Assembly (NCBI GenBank): GCA_963457665.1
Contig: OY735206.1
Location: 59,617,735 to 59,681,734 of the forward strand
Direction of reading: 5' to 3'
DNA from: Thysanoteuthis rhombus
Lineage: Eukaryota > Mollusca > Cephalopoda > Oegopsida > Thysanoteuthidae
Length of the DNA stretch: 64,000 nt
Part shown: positions 22,487-34,521 of the stretch, one piece after another
Position numbering within the stretch: the stretch's first letter is position 1
Layout: every line of letters starts with the position of its first letter
Notes under the pieces: model-generated
The model's input: the letters and a program-made list of their open reading frames with translations, nothing else
What the model was told of the DNA's origin: nothing
Database searches by the model: none
Made by a program: the position numbers and the translations under genes

Positions 22487-23856
22487 AATCTCCTCAACCT
22501 GGTGTAATTGTAAGCATTGTAGTATGTATATGGGGGCCTTAGAATGGTTAGTTTGCTGACTTGGCGCACCATTACTTACAGTGAATTCGGCCCTCATTGG
22601 GTCTGATACAAAGTGTCTCCGGCTCTGGGATTGGGTAACCGAGTTATGATCATTCATACAGTTCTTTTATCAAAGGAGCGAGTGAAACGAAGTAAAGCTT
22701 GGGTACCCAGATAGGCCTGTCCATTTCTATGATAAAATTGTGACCGTTGCAAGCCGATGTGCGGCTTATATGTAGATCTAAGAATTACAAAAATATCCAT
22801 GTAAATAGAACATATTCTAACGGCTGTTACAGGTAGAAAAACAAAACAAAAACAACAAAAATGCACGATACTCCTATTTCATTAAAAATAAAAATTCATA
22901 AAGAGAGAATTTAGTTCATGACCTTAATGGCTGCAGCAGTCAAAACACCCGTCTGATTTTTTTGAAAGAATTGAGACCACGGGCATTTGAATAGAAAGGG
23001 ATAGAATATGTCTTATTTCACCAAACAAACAATAATAAATTAATTAAAAATTTTTCGATTAATACATCAATTCGTGAGGAGACTTCAAGCGAAGCCTTAA
23101 TGCCTCACAAGCAGTAGTGATCACCCTTATATTTCATTTTATAGTATATTTGTTTCATTTTTTAAAATTCATATTACGATTAAAAAACTGTTATGAATAA
23201 TTGATTTTGCTGATTTAAAAGGAATAAAAAAAATAACTCTACTATTCTTCTGGTAGTGATATTTGTGTTTGATATGGAGGACAATCGTAGATATTATGGC
23301 TTGTTTTCAACTGCAAACCCTAGGAGAGGTTAGGCTATTAAATAGTAGTTGAAATCTGGAAGAAATTTCAAAACTCAACTTCTTTTGTTTAGTGTCTTTA
23401 CAACTTTTAACCATTGTCATAATCAACGATGGATGCACAGAAGGGTGATAATATTTGGCACTATTCCACTTCTGCATCCAATCCTTCGGTAGAATAGAAG
23501 GTAGTCTTGATTGTAAATTGTAAAGTTTCTGACCTCCACTCACTTGATGTTAAGAACAGTGCACAAATGAAAAAAATGATATGGGAGATTATGAAAAGTA
23601 ATCCAGATCTACGATTATCTGCTGTAACCATGATTAATATCAATAAATATAATCCCGATTGGTAGGTTTCACACCTTCGTTCACGCAGGGTTTAAAACGG
23701 TGCTCAAATTCATCACCAGCACAGCAAGAAAAACATTTTGGGAGCTGTTTTTCAAAAACTAATTTCCTAGATATTCATTAATATTTAATTTGATCTATAC
23801 AATTTTTTCAGATCTCAGGAAAATATCATTTCAGAAAATAAACAAACAGGTGTGCT
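22487..23856. other. No gene seen
   Basis: AT-rich sequence, no recognised coding region or repeat. Confidence 0.55.
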
Positions 23857-24152
23857 TTGTCACTCAAGGAAAACGTGACCAACACCTTTTTGGCAAGCAT
23901 TCTGGGCGTGGTCATCTGAAAATTAAAGGAAAGCGGTGATACGTGAATGAGTTACTTTTATCACCCTTTGGGGTAGTGATTACTAAAACAGCCCCATTTG
24001 GAAAAGATATATAATAAAAACAAGCGGGAATACTGGCGATCAGAAACTAAGGGATCAAATCAGCATAAACTTACATTGCACCCCCACATACACGTAAAAA
24101 CCTACTTAAGGGTTTGTTACAAAAAACAAACAAACATTTTCTTGATATGATT
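23857..24152 (+). repeat. Interspersed repeat family Q copy, 3' truncated
   Basis: GTGACCAACACCTTTTTGGC, GTTACTTTTATCACCC and CAGCATAAACTTACATTGCA are in family order. The copy ends within the region after AAAAAACAAACAAACATTTT. Confidence 0.7.
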
Positions 24153-24199
24153 AGTAAAATAGCTGAACGGGGTATACTTCACGTCAACTTTACTTCTGG

Positions 24200-24440
24200 A
24201 ATTCATACGATATACACTCCCCTTACGAACACACACTCACATAAGTACATATGTGCACACGGAAATGTGTTCATATACACATACACATATTTTTCTCCCA
24301 CTAAATACTTTATCTATACGTACATATATATTTTTTATACATACATAAATACATATTTTCATGCCACACCCTCATGTGATACATATACACACACACATAA
24401 GCACATGATATTACATACACATCTGCACATATGAACACAT
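24200..24440 (+). repeat. Degenerate ACAT/CACA-rich simple sequence
   Basis: Runs of ACATA, CACAC and TACATA units; the 106-codon open frame here is a by-product of low complexity. Confidence 0.6.
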
Positions 24441-24726
24441 AGGAATATCCTTAGTCATTTTAAAAGATAACCTGCTTTTCAACTCCGCCTGCTCTTTTCT
24501 GTGTCAGAGGTTACTTTATCAATGGTTTGAGTGGTTGATTTTTTCTAAATAGAGCGTGAATAGATTGACAGGCATTTACAATTTGTTGTTACTGATCAGT
24601 TTCACGTAACCTTTGCAATCGATGGTCAATGAATACATGGAACTGATCAGTAAGAACAACATCATAAATCTCTTTCTCTCTCCTTCTCACTTTCTCTTTC
24701 TACGTTTATGTTATTGAAACATGGAT

Positions 24727-24933
24727 ATATGATCCGATAGATTGATTATGAATCGCTATGTATTATATAGAACCCCTTATTTGAAATGATCACCTGTTAT
24801 TACACGGTGAATGTACCATTTGGTCTAAACCAAAATTGTTCATTCCATTTACATTGCCAAATGGTGCATTCACTGTGTAATAACGGGTGATCAATTCAAA
24901 TAAGAGTTTCTATATGATACAACACAATTTATA

Positions 24934-24937
<4 letters not shown>
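24727..24937. repeat. Inverted dimer of SINE 3' halves (hairpin-forming)
   Basis: Left arm 24759-24823 and right arm 24857-24921 are reverse complements over 65 bp with about seven mismatches, separated by a 33-nt loop. Each arm matches the 3' part of the tRNA-derived SINE at 44.15-44.44 kb (TTATTTGAAATGATC, TTACACGGTGAATGTA). The tRNA-like heads are absent, so two tails are joined head to head. The right arm runs straight into an (AT)n(GT)n microsatellite. Confidence 0.8.
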
Positions 24938-25016
<79 letters not shown>

Positions 25017-25019
25017 ATG
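24938..25019. repeat. (AT)n(GT)n microsatellite
   Basis: About 29 AT units followed by GT units. Confidence 0.9.
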
Positions 25020-25149
25020 TGTGTACTCAAAGAAATATTCCTTGAACTACGTGTCATCACCTACCGCAGATCCCAAAACATCAAAGTTATGATTAGCAGT
25101 AGAAGTATGATAAGTATAATAAATAACTAAGTCTCGCCTAACATAATCC

Positions 25150-25620
25150 CTAAAACTGCTTAATTCTTCAAACCCTGCGACAAAAGAAATGGTCTATGCT
25201 GCAACCATTTTCAGCACACCTACACCTTTACTAGCTCTACCACTAACAAGACTTTATACATCTACCATAATTATATCAGCAGAATAAAAAATGATATCCA
25301 CCTCCTAGAATTTAATAGATGCAAATTGCAATACATAGTTGAGTCTGAGTGGTAATTCAACATTAGCCTTAATAACTACAGGCACGGAATTAAATCACCC
25401 AAACATCCCAACCTACTCCCAGTAGAACTACACTTCCGCACCTCCGGCCACAATTTCAACACAGACGCAAGATTCACTATCATTGAAAAAAAAGAAAATA
25501 CACCCCGACACAACTAAAATTATAGAACTACATGAAGATATGTTGATTAACAAACTTGAAACTCTCTCTCTCCTGATGGACTCAACACTAAACTTAATAA
25601 CCCTAACTACACCGATTTTA
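25150..25620 (+). pseudogene. Penelope-like element, GIY-YIG endonuclease domain relic
   Basis: One frame reads through about 115 codons with one stop. PCDKRNGLCCNH is the cysteine cluster that precedes the nuclease in Penelope-like proteins. NDIHLLEFNRCKLQYIVESEW replaces the usual VIYLIxC-C-YIGET core. FNISLNNYRHGIK carries the conserved arginine region, and ELHFRTSGHNFNTDARFTII follows (the H-F ... GH...F block). The glycine of YIG is changed to V and the W is followed by a stop, so it is dead. Known: Penelope-like elements combine an RT with a C-terminal GIY-YIG nuclease. Confidence 0.75.
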
Positions 25621-26400
25621 TAACACCATCAACGTCTAACTTCTAATTACTCTATACTCACCAATATAATATGGTTTAGACTATACCTCTACACAGGCTC
25701 AAACACCTCATATACACTCATTCCCAACAAAAAACCTGCATCCACACTGATCCTCCTTTATGTATATCCAGCATTGAGAACTCCATGCAGACCTTTACCT
25801 ATAGAAACCTATGTTCTGTATTTCATTTGTAAAACTCAAAGGCATCAATCTTTTCGGATAATCCACCATGACCATTAAGGGAAAAGTACAATTTCTCAAA
25901 TGATATTCGATTATAAATAACATGGACCGAATTACCCCATTATCTGGATTAACAGAAGAGATATCCTCATCCCCAACTTATCAAGTACCCAGATAGTCTA
26001 AAACTAAACTGCTATTCAGCTCCCCAGTATCAATGACAACTGATGCTTAAGAATGCCCACCCGTCTGATCAGCACAGCCAATAAAATACCCATAACTGCT
26101 GCTACTACTTCAAACAGAATATCCAGCCATACCACCACAGATTTTTTCACAGGCATAATACAGTCTGGACCCACCACTATGATCTACCAGGAATTCTCTG
26201 TCTTGATTTACATTCTTGCTTTCAAAGCAATACATCTGATACTAAATTTGTTTCCTACAGAAACCTTTCAATCACTGAAAGGTACACACAAGCTACTTAA
26301 GATAGGAACCCCTCTTGAAACATGTATAGCATATCAATTAATTCATTAATGAATTAGTTAGTAAATGGAGTCCATGCATACTTCTACTCCTAGGTCTTCC
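25621..26400 (+). other. Pyrimidine/CA-rich DNA downstream of the Penelope relic
   Basis: Strikingly G-poor plus strand, unlike the neighbouring DNA. It may be decayed Penelope-like 3' sequence. A similar G-poor stretch occurs at 52.8-53.35 kb. No gene is recognised. Confidence 0.4.
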
Positions 26401-27340
26401 TCGTATATATATGTGTAGGTTGAGGCAGTTAAATCCGACGCATTTGCAATCATCCCAGCCGGAAGAAATTTTAACATAACTAATGCATTTTCTCTCTTTA
26501 CAGCTAATACTTAAAAGTTTGTAATGATGGACACTGTGACTTTCAAACAGTAATTATATTGGTGAAGCTCAATATCCAGACGTCTTCAGTCATACAAACG
26601 CAGATGCATTGCCTGCAGTAATAAAAAAACATGCTGATATACGGTCGTGAACGCAGGAATTCAAGAGGGACTCATTTTTCTAATTTCAAGAAATAAAGAA
26701 TAAGAATTAAAGCGTTCATGTCACATTGAAATCGCCGATTTGTTTACTTTCATGTACCGTATATGGTGACTAGCTTTTTCACGAAAATTGTATGACTCTG
26801 AAAAATGCGCCAAATATGAATGCTCTGCCTTGTATTTGCGCGTGCGCATAAACAATACACTCTGATCCTAGGCACAAGTTCCGGTGAGCCACATTTTGAT
26901 CCTACGCAGATCGTACAGATACTCTTATCTTAGGCAGATGTGCTGATCAATACTTAAGTAATTCGTCATTTTTTACATGTACTAAACTAGTACTATATAA
27001 AGAAACATATTCGTTCTTCGATAAGTGAATATTGATTCATGCATGAGTTCCGGACGAGTTTTTTTTTTTTCAACTGCGGCAAAAGTCGACAGTTCTCTGA
27101 ATGGCAAAAGATTTTTCGTTCAGACTTCTCTGAACTAGTTCATTGCGTTGATAAAGGTAGAAAGGTTGGATGTAGAGAATAGGCGTAGAAATAAGAATGT
27201 TTATTTCCTTTTTACATCACAGCACGTCATATCATTCCCTTTTTAAAAATCAATTTTCGTGATAAAAATTGGAATTATGAGAAAGAAAGAAAGAAAGAAA
27301 ACAGATTGTACATTGTTCATAACTAATGTGCATGCTTCAC
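26401..27340. other. No gene seen; isolated TATA-like motif
   Basis: CTATATAAAG at 26992-27001 matches a TATA box, but nothing downstream looks like an exon. Otherwise AT-rich DNA, with a GAAA run at about 27283-27300. Confidence 0.4.
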
Positions 27341-27362
27341 ACACGCACACACACACACACAC

Positions 27363-27404
<42 letters not shown>
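27341..27404. repeat. (CA)n(TA)n microsatellite
   Basis: CA units pass directly into TA units. Confidence 0.9.
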
Positions 27405-27408
<4 letters not shown>

Positions 27409-27410
<2 letters not shown>

Positions 27411-27842
27411 TGATTGAGTCATCCACAGACAGCTTCGTTGTATTACAAGTCTTCAGTACGGCTATAGACGATTCATTATCCATCCAGTACCACGATGTAG
27501 GATCGAAACCCTCGCTTCAGAGGCTGTCATTTAACCCCTGCCCGATACATTTTACCCCTGGACGGTCAGTAAGGTCAAATTTAAGCGATATATTTATTTT
27601 TGCACTATTCATCATCCATCAGAGTGCTCCATTCCAGAGTTGGAAGAGCATTGCTATATAGCTTATAATGAACGAGTTACCTCACCTAAAGAGTGCTCAA
27701 CCCTGAATAAGGGTGCGTTAATCATAATAATGATTAATAATCGAGTCATCCATAGACAGCTGTTTCGTTGTATTACAACTCTTCAGTGTGGCTATAGACT
27801 ATCCATTATCCATTATATCTATCTATCTATCTATCTATCTAT
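27409..27842. repeat. Direct repeat of about 75 bp flanking a tRNA-like sequence, ending in (CTAT)n
   Basis: GAGTCATCCACAGACAGC at 27414 recurs as GAGTCATCCATAGACAGC at 27743, and both continue with TTCGTTGTATTACAA and CTCCAGT-like sequence to the ATCCATTATCCA end (spacing about 329 bp). Between them, GGTTTCGATCC on the minus strand (about 27500) is a B box. A (CTAT)n run closes the second copy at 27815-27842. Confidence 0.65.
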
Positions 27843-28595
27843 GTAATCTATTTACCAACGAATTATATTGCATTTCGGCTATATTTTCGTTTTTATTTTT
27901 AATGCAATGATTCTTGTTTCAGTTGTTTTAACGGGGATTAACTTGAAAAATCAATTGTTAACAAATGATTTTATTAGAGAAACAAATGCTATCAAAAATT
28001 GTTTGTGCAAGGTCGCTGGTTTTGAACGCTGTCTGTTCTTTTCTTTGTTCATTAGTGATATGCAAACAACGCACCACTTAACACCTTTGTTTGAACCAAA
28101 TTGAAAATATCGTAACGGACTATATATATCCTGTCAGATATAAATGGCATAGGCAAACCTGATATAATATGCATGAGGGACTGAATACAGAATAATACCA
28201 GACAATGATTATTCTAAATGGTTCATTAAAAGAGAAGAAAAAAAACGAGACCTCTCTTACTTATTAATAGTTTCGTATTTTATCTTTATTCCATTAATTT
28301 TGGGAGGGAGTCAAATGTTTTTGTATGGGTCATGCAAGCACCTGTGTCACCGCAAACAATGAGGATAGGTGACTGATAGATAGATGGTGAGTTGATTTGT
28401 CCAACTGATTATCCTTAGTGATGAAACCCTTGGGTAAATGATGACGCAGTATTTGAAACAAAGTAGTATCGTGTCATTACAAAAAGATTTCTTTTTTTAA
28501 GTAACAAAGGGAAAAAGAACATAAAATAAACAAATAACGGAAGACAAAACGAGTGGGTGCGAATGTATATGATTTGTTAAAAATAGATGTGATTA
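27843..28595. other. No gene seen
   Basis: AT-rich DNA; a 78-codon ORF at 27868-28104 has no recognisable feature. Confidence 0.5.
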
Positions 28596-28597
28596 GT

Positions 28598-29026
28598 CAC
28601 TGAATAGATACCCTAAGGTGACCAACATCTTTTGTCAGCATGCTGTGTTGGGGGTAATCAATAGAAAATTTTAAAAAAGAGGTGATCTATGAATATATTA
28701 CTTCATTCACCCTTTGTTGGGCATTGATGACCAAAAAAATCTAAATTGTCTATTCTGTTGGACGCTTACTAAAGGATCAATTTAGTATAAACTTACATTG
28801 CAAGCGGCTTCTCCCCCACCCCAAAAAAAACTTGTTTTGGGGTGAAGTTTCAAAAAACTATAAACATTTTCTCTAGACACAATAAGGAATAAATGTTAAC
28901 ATTTTCAGGCTTTTAGCTCAGTTGATGCGGCCTGTACGCGTCGTGCATATACTGATACATACATAGGCAGCCAGACCAACTTGAAAACTGAAGAAATCCA
29001 GACAGTTTTGATTGACGGTTTCTAAT
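28598..29026 (+). repeat. Interspersed repeat family Q copy, near full length
   Basis: Contains every block of the family in order: GTGACCAACATCTTTTGTCA, TCACCCTTTGTTGGGC, AAACTTACATTGCA, ATAAGGAATAAATGTTAAC, TAGCTCAGTTGATGCGGCC, then TTTTGATTGACGGTTTC. The TAGCTCAGTTGATGC stretch resembles a tRNA A box. Confidence 0.8.
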
Positions 29027-29029
29027 ATT

Positions 29030-29635
29030 GTAGCACATGTATTAATCAATTGCTTACATGTGATTGTCAAAAAGTCTAATAATGAGATGACCCTAGACTC
29101 AAGACGTTTTAAGTTCTCGACCACCTTTCTAGATTCGTATTCAGTCATGTTGCCGCGTTTATCAATGTATGGCTCGCTGATGCAGAAGTATTATTTTTGA
29201 AAAACAAAAAACAAAAAAAACATGCAGTAGTGGAGATGAGAGACCAATTAGTCGCGTTTAAAAGAATGTGAGTTTCAGCCAGGCACCCATTCTATTGTGA
29301 CATACACCTATTCCTTTGTTACCAGCATTTCAAGAGAGAAGATATATGAAAGAAGAAAAAGTAACGATGGAAGGGAGAGGAAGAGAGAAGCGGATGGAGG
29401 TTTTAAGACGAAAGAGGGGACAATAGAAGAATTATAAAAATGTAGTATTAGTGGGGAAGGAAGATTCTTTCAAGAGGATAAAGAAAAAGAATGAAAGCGA
29501 ATGAGGCATGAAAAATATAAAGGAAATAGAGACACAAAAAACGGAAGCTAGTCAGAAGAAAAGATGAAATTGATAAAAGAGGAAAGAAATAATTTAAGAA
29601 AATACGGAAATATGCGAGCAATTAATTTAAAATTA
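29030..29635. other. Purine-rich DNA, no gene seen
   Basis: From about 29330 the plus strand is strongly purine-rich (GAA/GAG/AAA), without a fixed repeat unit. Confidence 0.5.
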
Positions 29636-29639
29636 ATTT

Positions 29640-29990
29640 TTTCTCCCTCCAATTTTTAAATATTGGAATAGTTTACCATCTTATGTAAAAGTTATTACAA
29701 GTACAAATAGTTTAAAGGAAAATTTAGATAAATCTACCCCACTGGAAGATAAAATAAATTAATGCGGCAATTTTGGGAGTTATCAGCTTAAATATATTGA
29801 AGAACTTAGGAAAAATTGATGAATAAAATGGGCCTGGTAACTGATAAACTTGTTTTTATTTTATTCTATTAAGTTTCATGCGTTTTTATAACGTGAATTG
29901 ATGTGTGTATTAATGTAAATTGGTCATGGAGATGCCCATAGCGGCATTTTTATCTATTTGATAAATAAATAAATTCAAATAAATAAAGAA
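29640..29990 (+). pseudogene. 3' end of a CR1/L2-like non-LTR retrotransposon
   Basis: The frame ending at the stop at 29760 reads FKYWNSLPSYVKVITSTNS then LKENLDKS. The WNSLPxxV...NSFKxxLDK block is the usual C terminus of CR1/L2-like (and some related) non-LTR polymerases. A 3' UTR follows, with ATGCCCATAGCGGCATTTTT (an inverted repeat around TGCCCATAGCGGCA), ending in ATAAATAAATAAA-type repeats near 29960-29990. Only the last 40 codons and the UTR remain, as expected for a 5'-truncated insertion. Confidence 0.6.
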
Positions 29991-30240
29991 GCAGAAAGAA
30001 GCAAAAATTACGCTAAGAAGATGAATAAAAAAAGTAGTTTCATGGTAAATTTATTATTATGACCATATAACTCTCAATTTTCAATTAGATGCTAGATGTT
30101 TTTCAAAAGTTTTCAAATACCAAAAGTTTTAGTTTTAGGTACAACTTGAACTGAAATAGATTATGAGTTCATGTTAATTTCCAGAGTCTCCAGGGAGATC
30201 GATTTTTTCTATTAGTTTACAAAATAGGACTCAAATATTG

Positions 30241-30242
30241 TT

Positions 30243-30307
<65 letters not shown>

Positions 30308-30371
30308 CACAGACAGAGACAGACAGAGACAGAGACAGACAGAGACAGACAGAGAGTGAGAGAGAGAGAGA
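30241..30371. repeat. (GA)n / (GACA)n microsatellite
   Basis: About 130 bp of GA units passing into GACAGA units and back; the serine/leucine-rich open frames on the minus strand are artefacts of it. Confidence 0.95.
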
Positions 30372-30756
30372 CTATAGGAACAATCAACATGCTGATCTCG
30401 CAATCTATTAAAAAGGAGATCAGTTCTCCTCCTTGTACTAAACTTGTCCTTATCAAACAAGTATAACACAACAAAAGCATTTTAGCAACAGTAATGTAGC
30501 GTATGTCTGTTTTCGTTTGATATTATAGCCATTTATACCCCTGTATTGAGCAGTATATGAATCACTGATCGTAGCTATAAGACGGTTTATCAAAATCATC
30601 CCAAATGCTAGTTTGAATAAAACACTTTGAGATTCTAGATTTGGATAATGTCTTTTAATGTCGAGTTTAGCCTTGTGCGACTATTTTTACGAGTTGATGG
30701 AGCATGAAATATTTTGACACGAGTTCCAATGTAAAAATATAGGGCTGGGGAGTCAG
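30372..30756. other. No gene seen
   Basis: AT-rich DNA without recognised features. Confidence 0.5.
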
Positions 30757-31182
30757 TCAATAAAATCCCTCACCTGACCAACATCTTTTGGCAGCATGCT
30801 GGGTTGGAGATGATCAATTAAAAAATGGAAAAAGTAGAGATCAATGAATAAATTACTTTTTTCATCTTTTGTTGGGTGGTGATCACTAAAAAAGTCTGAA
30901 TTGATAAAAAAAACAAAAAACAAAACAAGAGTGAATGTTGCTGGGCTCAAACTAAGCATAAACTTACATTATAAATTGACCTCCTCCTCCCATAAAACTG
31001 AACGTTTTATTCTTAACATAATAAGGAGCAAATGTTTATTTTTTCAGCCCTCTAGTCCCATTGGAGCAGCGTGTACGTGTGATACACATATATATTACCA
31101 GCCAGCCAGCCAGCCAGCCAGCCAGCTACACCGACTTGAGAACTGAAGGAACCTGTTGACAGTTCTGGTTGACAGTTCTGAT
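30757..31182 (+). repeat. Interspersed repeat family Q copy with expanded AGCC run
   Basis: All family blocks in order. The internal AGCC tract is expanded to about six units (31098-31125), compared with one to five in other copies. Confidence 0.8.
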
Positions 31183-33714
31183 ATCATAGGCTGAAGAACC
31201 ACACATATATGATATTTTTAGTACGCCGTTCATTTGGAAGAAATAGAGTAGAAAGATTATGTTGTGCTAATTTTCTCAAAAAAGCAATTTTTTGTCCGTC
31301 TTGACAATCAAGAATGTACTTTGGCTCAAACAGCGACCGGAACACCGGCAGGGAATACGTAAATATGTCAACCAAAAGGTTCAAAAGTTCCTTTTGATAG
31401 ATGAAATAAGCACTACATATTTTGATTTTGGGAATCAGCCATTTTGTTATAGTATGCAACGGAACTTGTTCCTAAAGTGAAGTTACCGTGTATGACCAAG
31501 TTATAAGTTTGCTTTGCTGCCCACTCGCAGTCGTGAAATTGCAAGAAGGATAAGTGACAGCTGAAATGACATGCCAAGGAAATCAGAGCAGGTTCTAAGA
31601 GCATCTAAACAGAATGGCCGCGCCAACCGGAAGTAATAGACAAGAAAACAAATGAAAAAAATGTAATTGGAAAGGAAGAGATAGAAAAAGAAAAATCATA
31701 TTTCTCGCGGTCAATATGATTACAATATTTTACACCATTGCCAGTGGTCAGTGTCTGAGTTCAGGTAAGAGCGAATATTTCGAATGCCAATTTTTTCAGG
31801 ATAGATTTTCCTAAGACGGTCTTTCTATATCCGTCATCCCTGTATGGCCTTGTGCCACACTAAGCTCATTCAGCATTGGTGAATTTTGAGAAAAGAAAAG
31901 GATAAGGAAAATGTTGGAATGGCAACGATGACAACATTTCAACAAAGCAAAATGGAGAGAAAGACAAGAAAATGAAATTGTGACAGGAAAACAAGGGGAG
32001 AAAAGGTGAGAAAAGAACAGACAAGAGTCAGGGAGGAAATATAAACATGAAATGTAGAAATGAAAAAGGGGAGATAAAAATTGAAAAAAAGATAGATATG
32101 GAGAACAAGGACTACTCGCCGTCGAGTATTATTTTGCAAGCCAGTCCCGCAAACCATTACTACTATAGTAATCTCGATGATCACCCTGTGCCAGAAAGTA
32201 AAAAAAAAAAAGCATCACAAAACCACAATTTCAATTGATTTCCTATCCAATCGATCTTCATCGGATTTTCGAGATTCTAGGCACTGATTTTGGCCTGCAC
32301 AGGACGTCCAAAGAATCTGCAAACAACCTGTGTGAAGCTTCGAACGCAGCACACACAACCCGATTCTTTACCAAGTTAATCATCGAACTTTACAAAAAGA
32401 GGCAAATAATTATGATTGTTCACAGCTCGTGTTCTATGCAAAACCTGTGTCGAAAACATCACGAAAATCTGACAAGTCTTCATACACGATTATCAAGAAC
32501 GTTAGGTTCAATCGAGAGTAATATTCATACTCCTCTAGGAGTAAAACATTCAGCTACAAACAGTCGATTTTTATTGAGAAACCTTTTTTTTCTACGTTTT
32601 GCATTCCCATTTACACGCTTTGTACACAAGTCTGAGCCACTGTATCGGTGTTTCCACCGCTGACAACAAATGAAACTTGGACAGTCGAACGAAAATCGGA
32701 ACAATCGGACGTAAAGTTTGAGGCACGAGGTGGAATCTTCAAAAAAGAGTGAAGCACAGACCTGCATTTCTGGATTCAGCATCTGTTAGTCTGTGGAGAG
32801 AGAGGGAATATTTTCCATGCTATCCCAATAAATCACAATGAGTCCTCGTAGTTTAAAATCAAATCTGGTTTTATTTCTTCCGGTTTTTCAAAAACCAGGA
32901 AACCTTTTATTTTTTGTATAGAAAATAGTGAGTGAAAACTGGAAATAAGATTCTAAAACTAGCCTATCAAAAGTCCTTTACTTTAACTTGATTTGCCCCA
33001 CAGCTGCTACTATATCACTATCATTCTCTTTCCGTCTTTTCTTTTCTTCTTTCCTTCTTTCATCAGCCAACCCACTATCTTTTATGAATTTTACACCTGC
33101 AGAAGGCTGTAGAATGCATCAGCCAAAATATTGTGAAAATAACAAAAGTGACCCTCCAATCATTTCAATGGTCGAAAAACTCGGAATGAAGTACCGATCT
33201 TCATCTGGGAAGAACAGCAAAAAAAAAAAAAAAACAAAGGAAAAAAATCACAAGAAACGAGCAAGTAAAGTTTTCTGAAGCATTTTTAATATTCAGATTA
33301 TTGTCTCCATCTTTATATTTTTTTAGCGCAACTCCCAGGTCGATATATTCTACGACCTTTTCCTGCTTCTTAGATTTTGCTTTTTTCGTTTTCCCGTTTC
33401 CTTTCTTCCTCTTTTTATAGAAGACTAAACTATATCTGTTCAACAGAATCTTAGAAGTGTGTAGGTGTGCAATCTTCTTGTCGAAAGATCGCTTCACGCC
33501 ACTTTTGCACTTTTATGAAAAATGGGTGAAAAATGGAAATAACATGGAACGCACAACATGTTTTCCCGTGTAAATTAATGGTCATTGTTTCTACGCTGTA
33601 TGTCATTTCGGTTTACGAAAAGTTTTCTCTAGGAACGCCCTACATCTGGATAGCGAACGAGCTCGTAAATCGAAGAGGAAAAGGTGGTTACGACAAATGA
33701 TACATTGGTTATCT

Positions 33715-33718
<4 letters not shown>
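31183..33718. other. No supported gene
   Basis: The longest open frame is 142 codons at 32235-32663 on the plus strand, overlapped by one of 85 on the minus strand. Neither shows a recognisable domain, and composition gives no reason to prefer them. Purine-rich stretches occur at 31640-31700 and 31890-32100. Confidence 0.45.

Positions 33719-33755
<37 letters not shown>
33719..33755. repeat. (GA)n microsatellite
   Basis: About 16 GA units. Confidence 0.95.
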
Positions 33756-33756
<1 letters not shown>

Positions 33757-34191
33757 AGGGAAGGGAGAGACTGGAAGAAAGAGGGAGATAGGGAAAGTTC
33801 TGTATAATTCATAAATTGAATAACCGAATTTAATCAAAAGAACAAAGCAGAGCAGATGTTTCCCGTTGCTTGCCAAATGCGAAACCTGAAATGGAGATAT
33901 CAACGACCCCACCCCTTTCGTTCTCCCTTTCCATTAGTTTTCTTCAGTTCAATTAAATCACGTCGAATTTATCCATGACGTAATAGATCGTCGGGGTAAA
34001 TACTGGTTTACGTTGATTCATTTTCGTGACCACTTCAGTGTCAAGTTCCGTTATTCAAAGGTAATGCTGTTAACATGTTAACATGTCATTTGTAAAGCCC
34101 GTTTAGATTACATGAAAAAGATCTATCTCACTATGTCATGGGTTGAGGATCGTGCATATGCTTTCACATTATATCAATTTATATTCACGCA

Positions 34192-34194
<3 letters not shown>
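33756..34194. other. No gene seen
   Basis: Unremarkable DNA with no recognised element. Confidence 0.5.

Positions 34195-34246
<52 letters not shown>
34195..34246. repeat. (TA)n microsatellite
   Basis: About 26 TA units. Confidence 0.95.
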
Positions 34247-34249
<3 letters not shown>

Positions 34250-34434
34250 GACCATACAAGAAAACCCTTTGAGAAATTGGTGCCTTCGATAAATTTTACC
34301 GCAGCAGGCAAAATCTACTATGGTATGGTCAAAAGTAAAATTAATTTGACAATCGACTGATAATAATGAATTTATTACCAATTTTTAATAGGGAATTTCT
34401 TTTCATTCATCCAGTATATATATATGGGTATGTA

Positions 34435-34436
<2 letters not shown>

Positions 34437-34520
<84 letters not shown>
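34437..34520. repeat. (TG)n(GA)n compound microsatellite
   Basis: TG units to about 34470, then GA units to about 34520. The open frames spanning it are artefacts. Confidence 0.95.

Positions 34521-34521
<1 letters not shown>

Noticed and set aside
24592..24650. Palindrome ACTGATCAGT occurring twice within 60 bp as an operator-like site
   Set aside because: Ten-base palindromes recur by chance, and there is no nearby gene to regulate.
26992..27001. TATA box CTATATAAAG as a promoter
   Set aside because: Such motifs are expected by chance in AT-rich DNA, and no exon-like sequence follows.
30212..30480. Serine/leucine-rich open frames on the minus strand
   Set aside because: Translation of the (GA)n/(GACA)n microsatellite.
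32235..32663. 142-codon ORF
   Set aside because: No recognisable domain, competing ORF on the other strand, no splice or repeat context; length is not exceptional for a 64-kb window.
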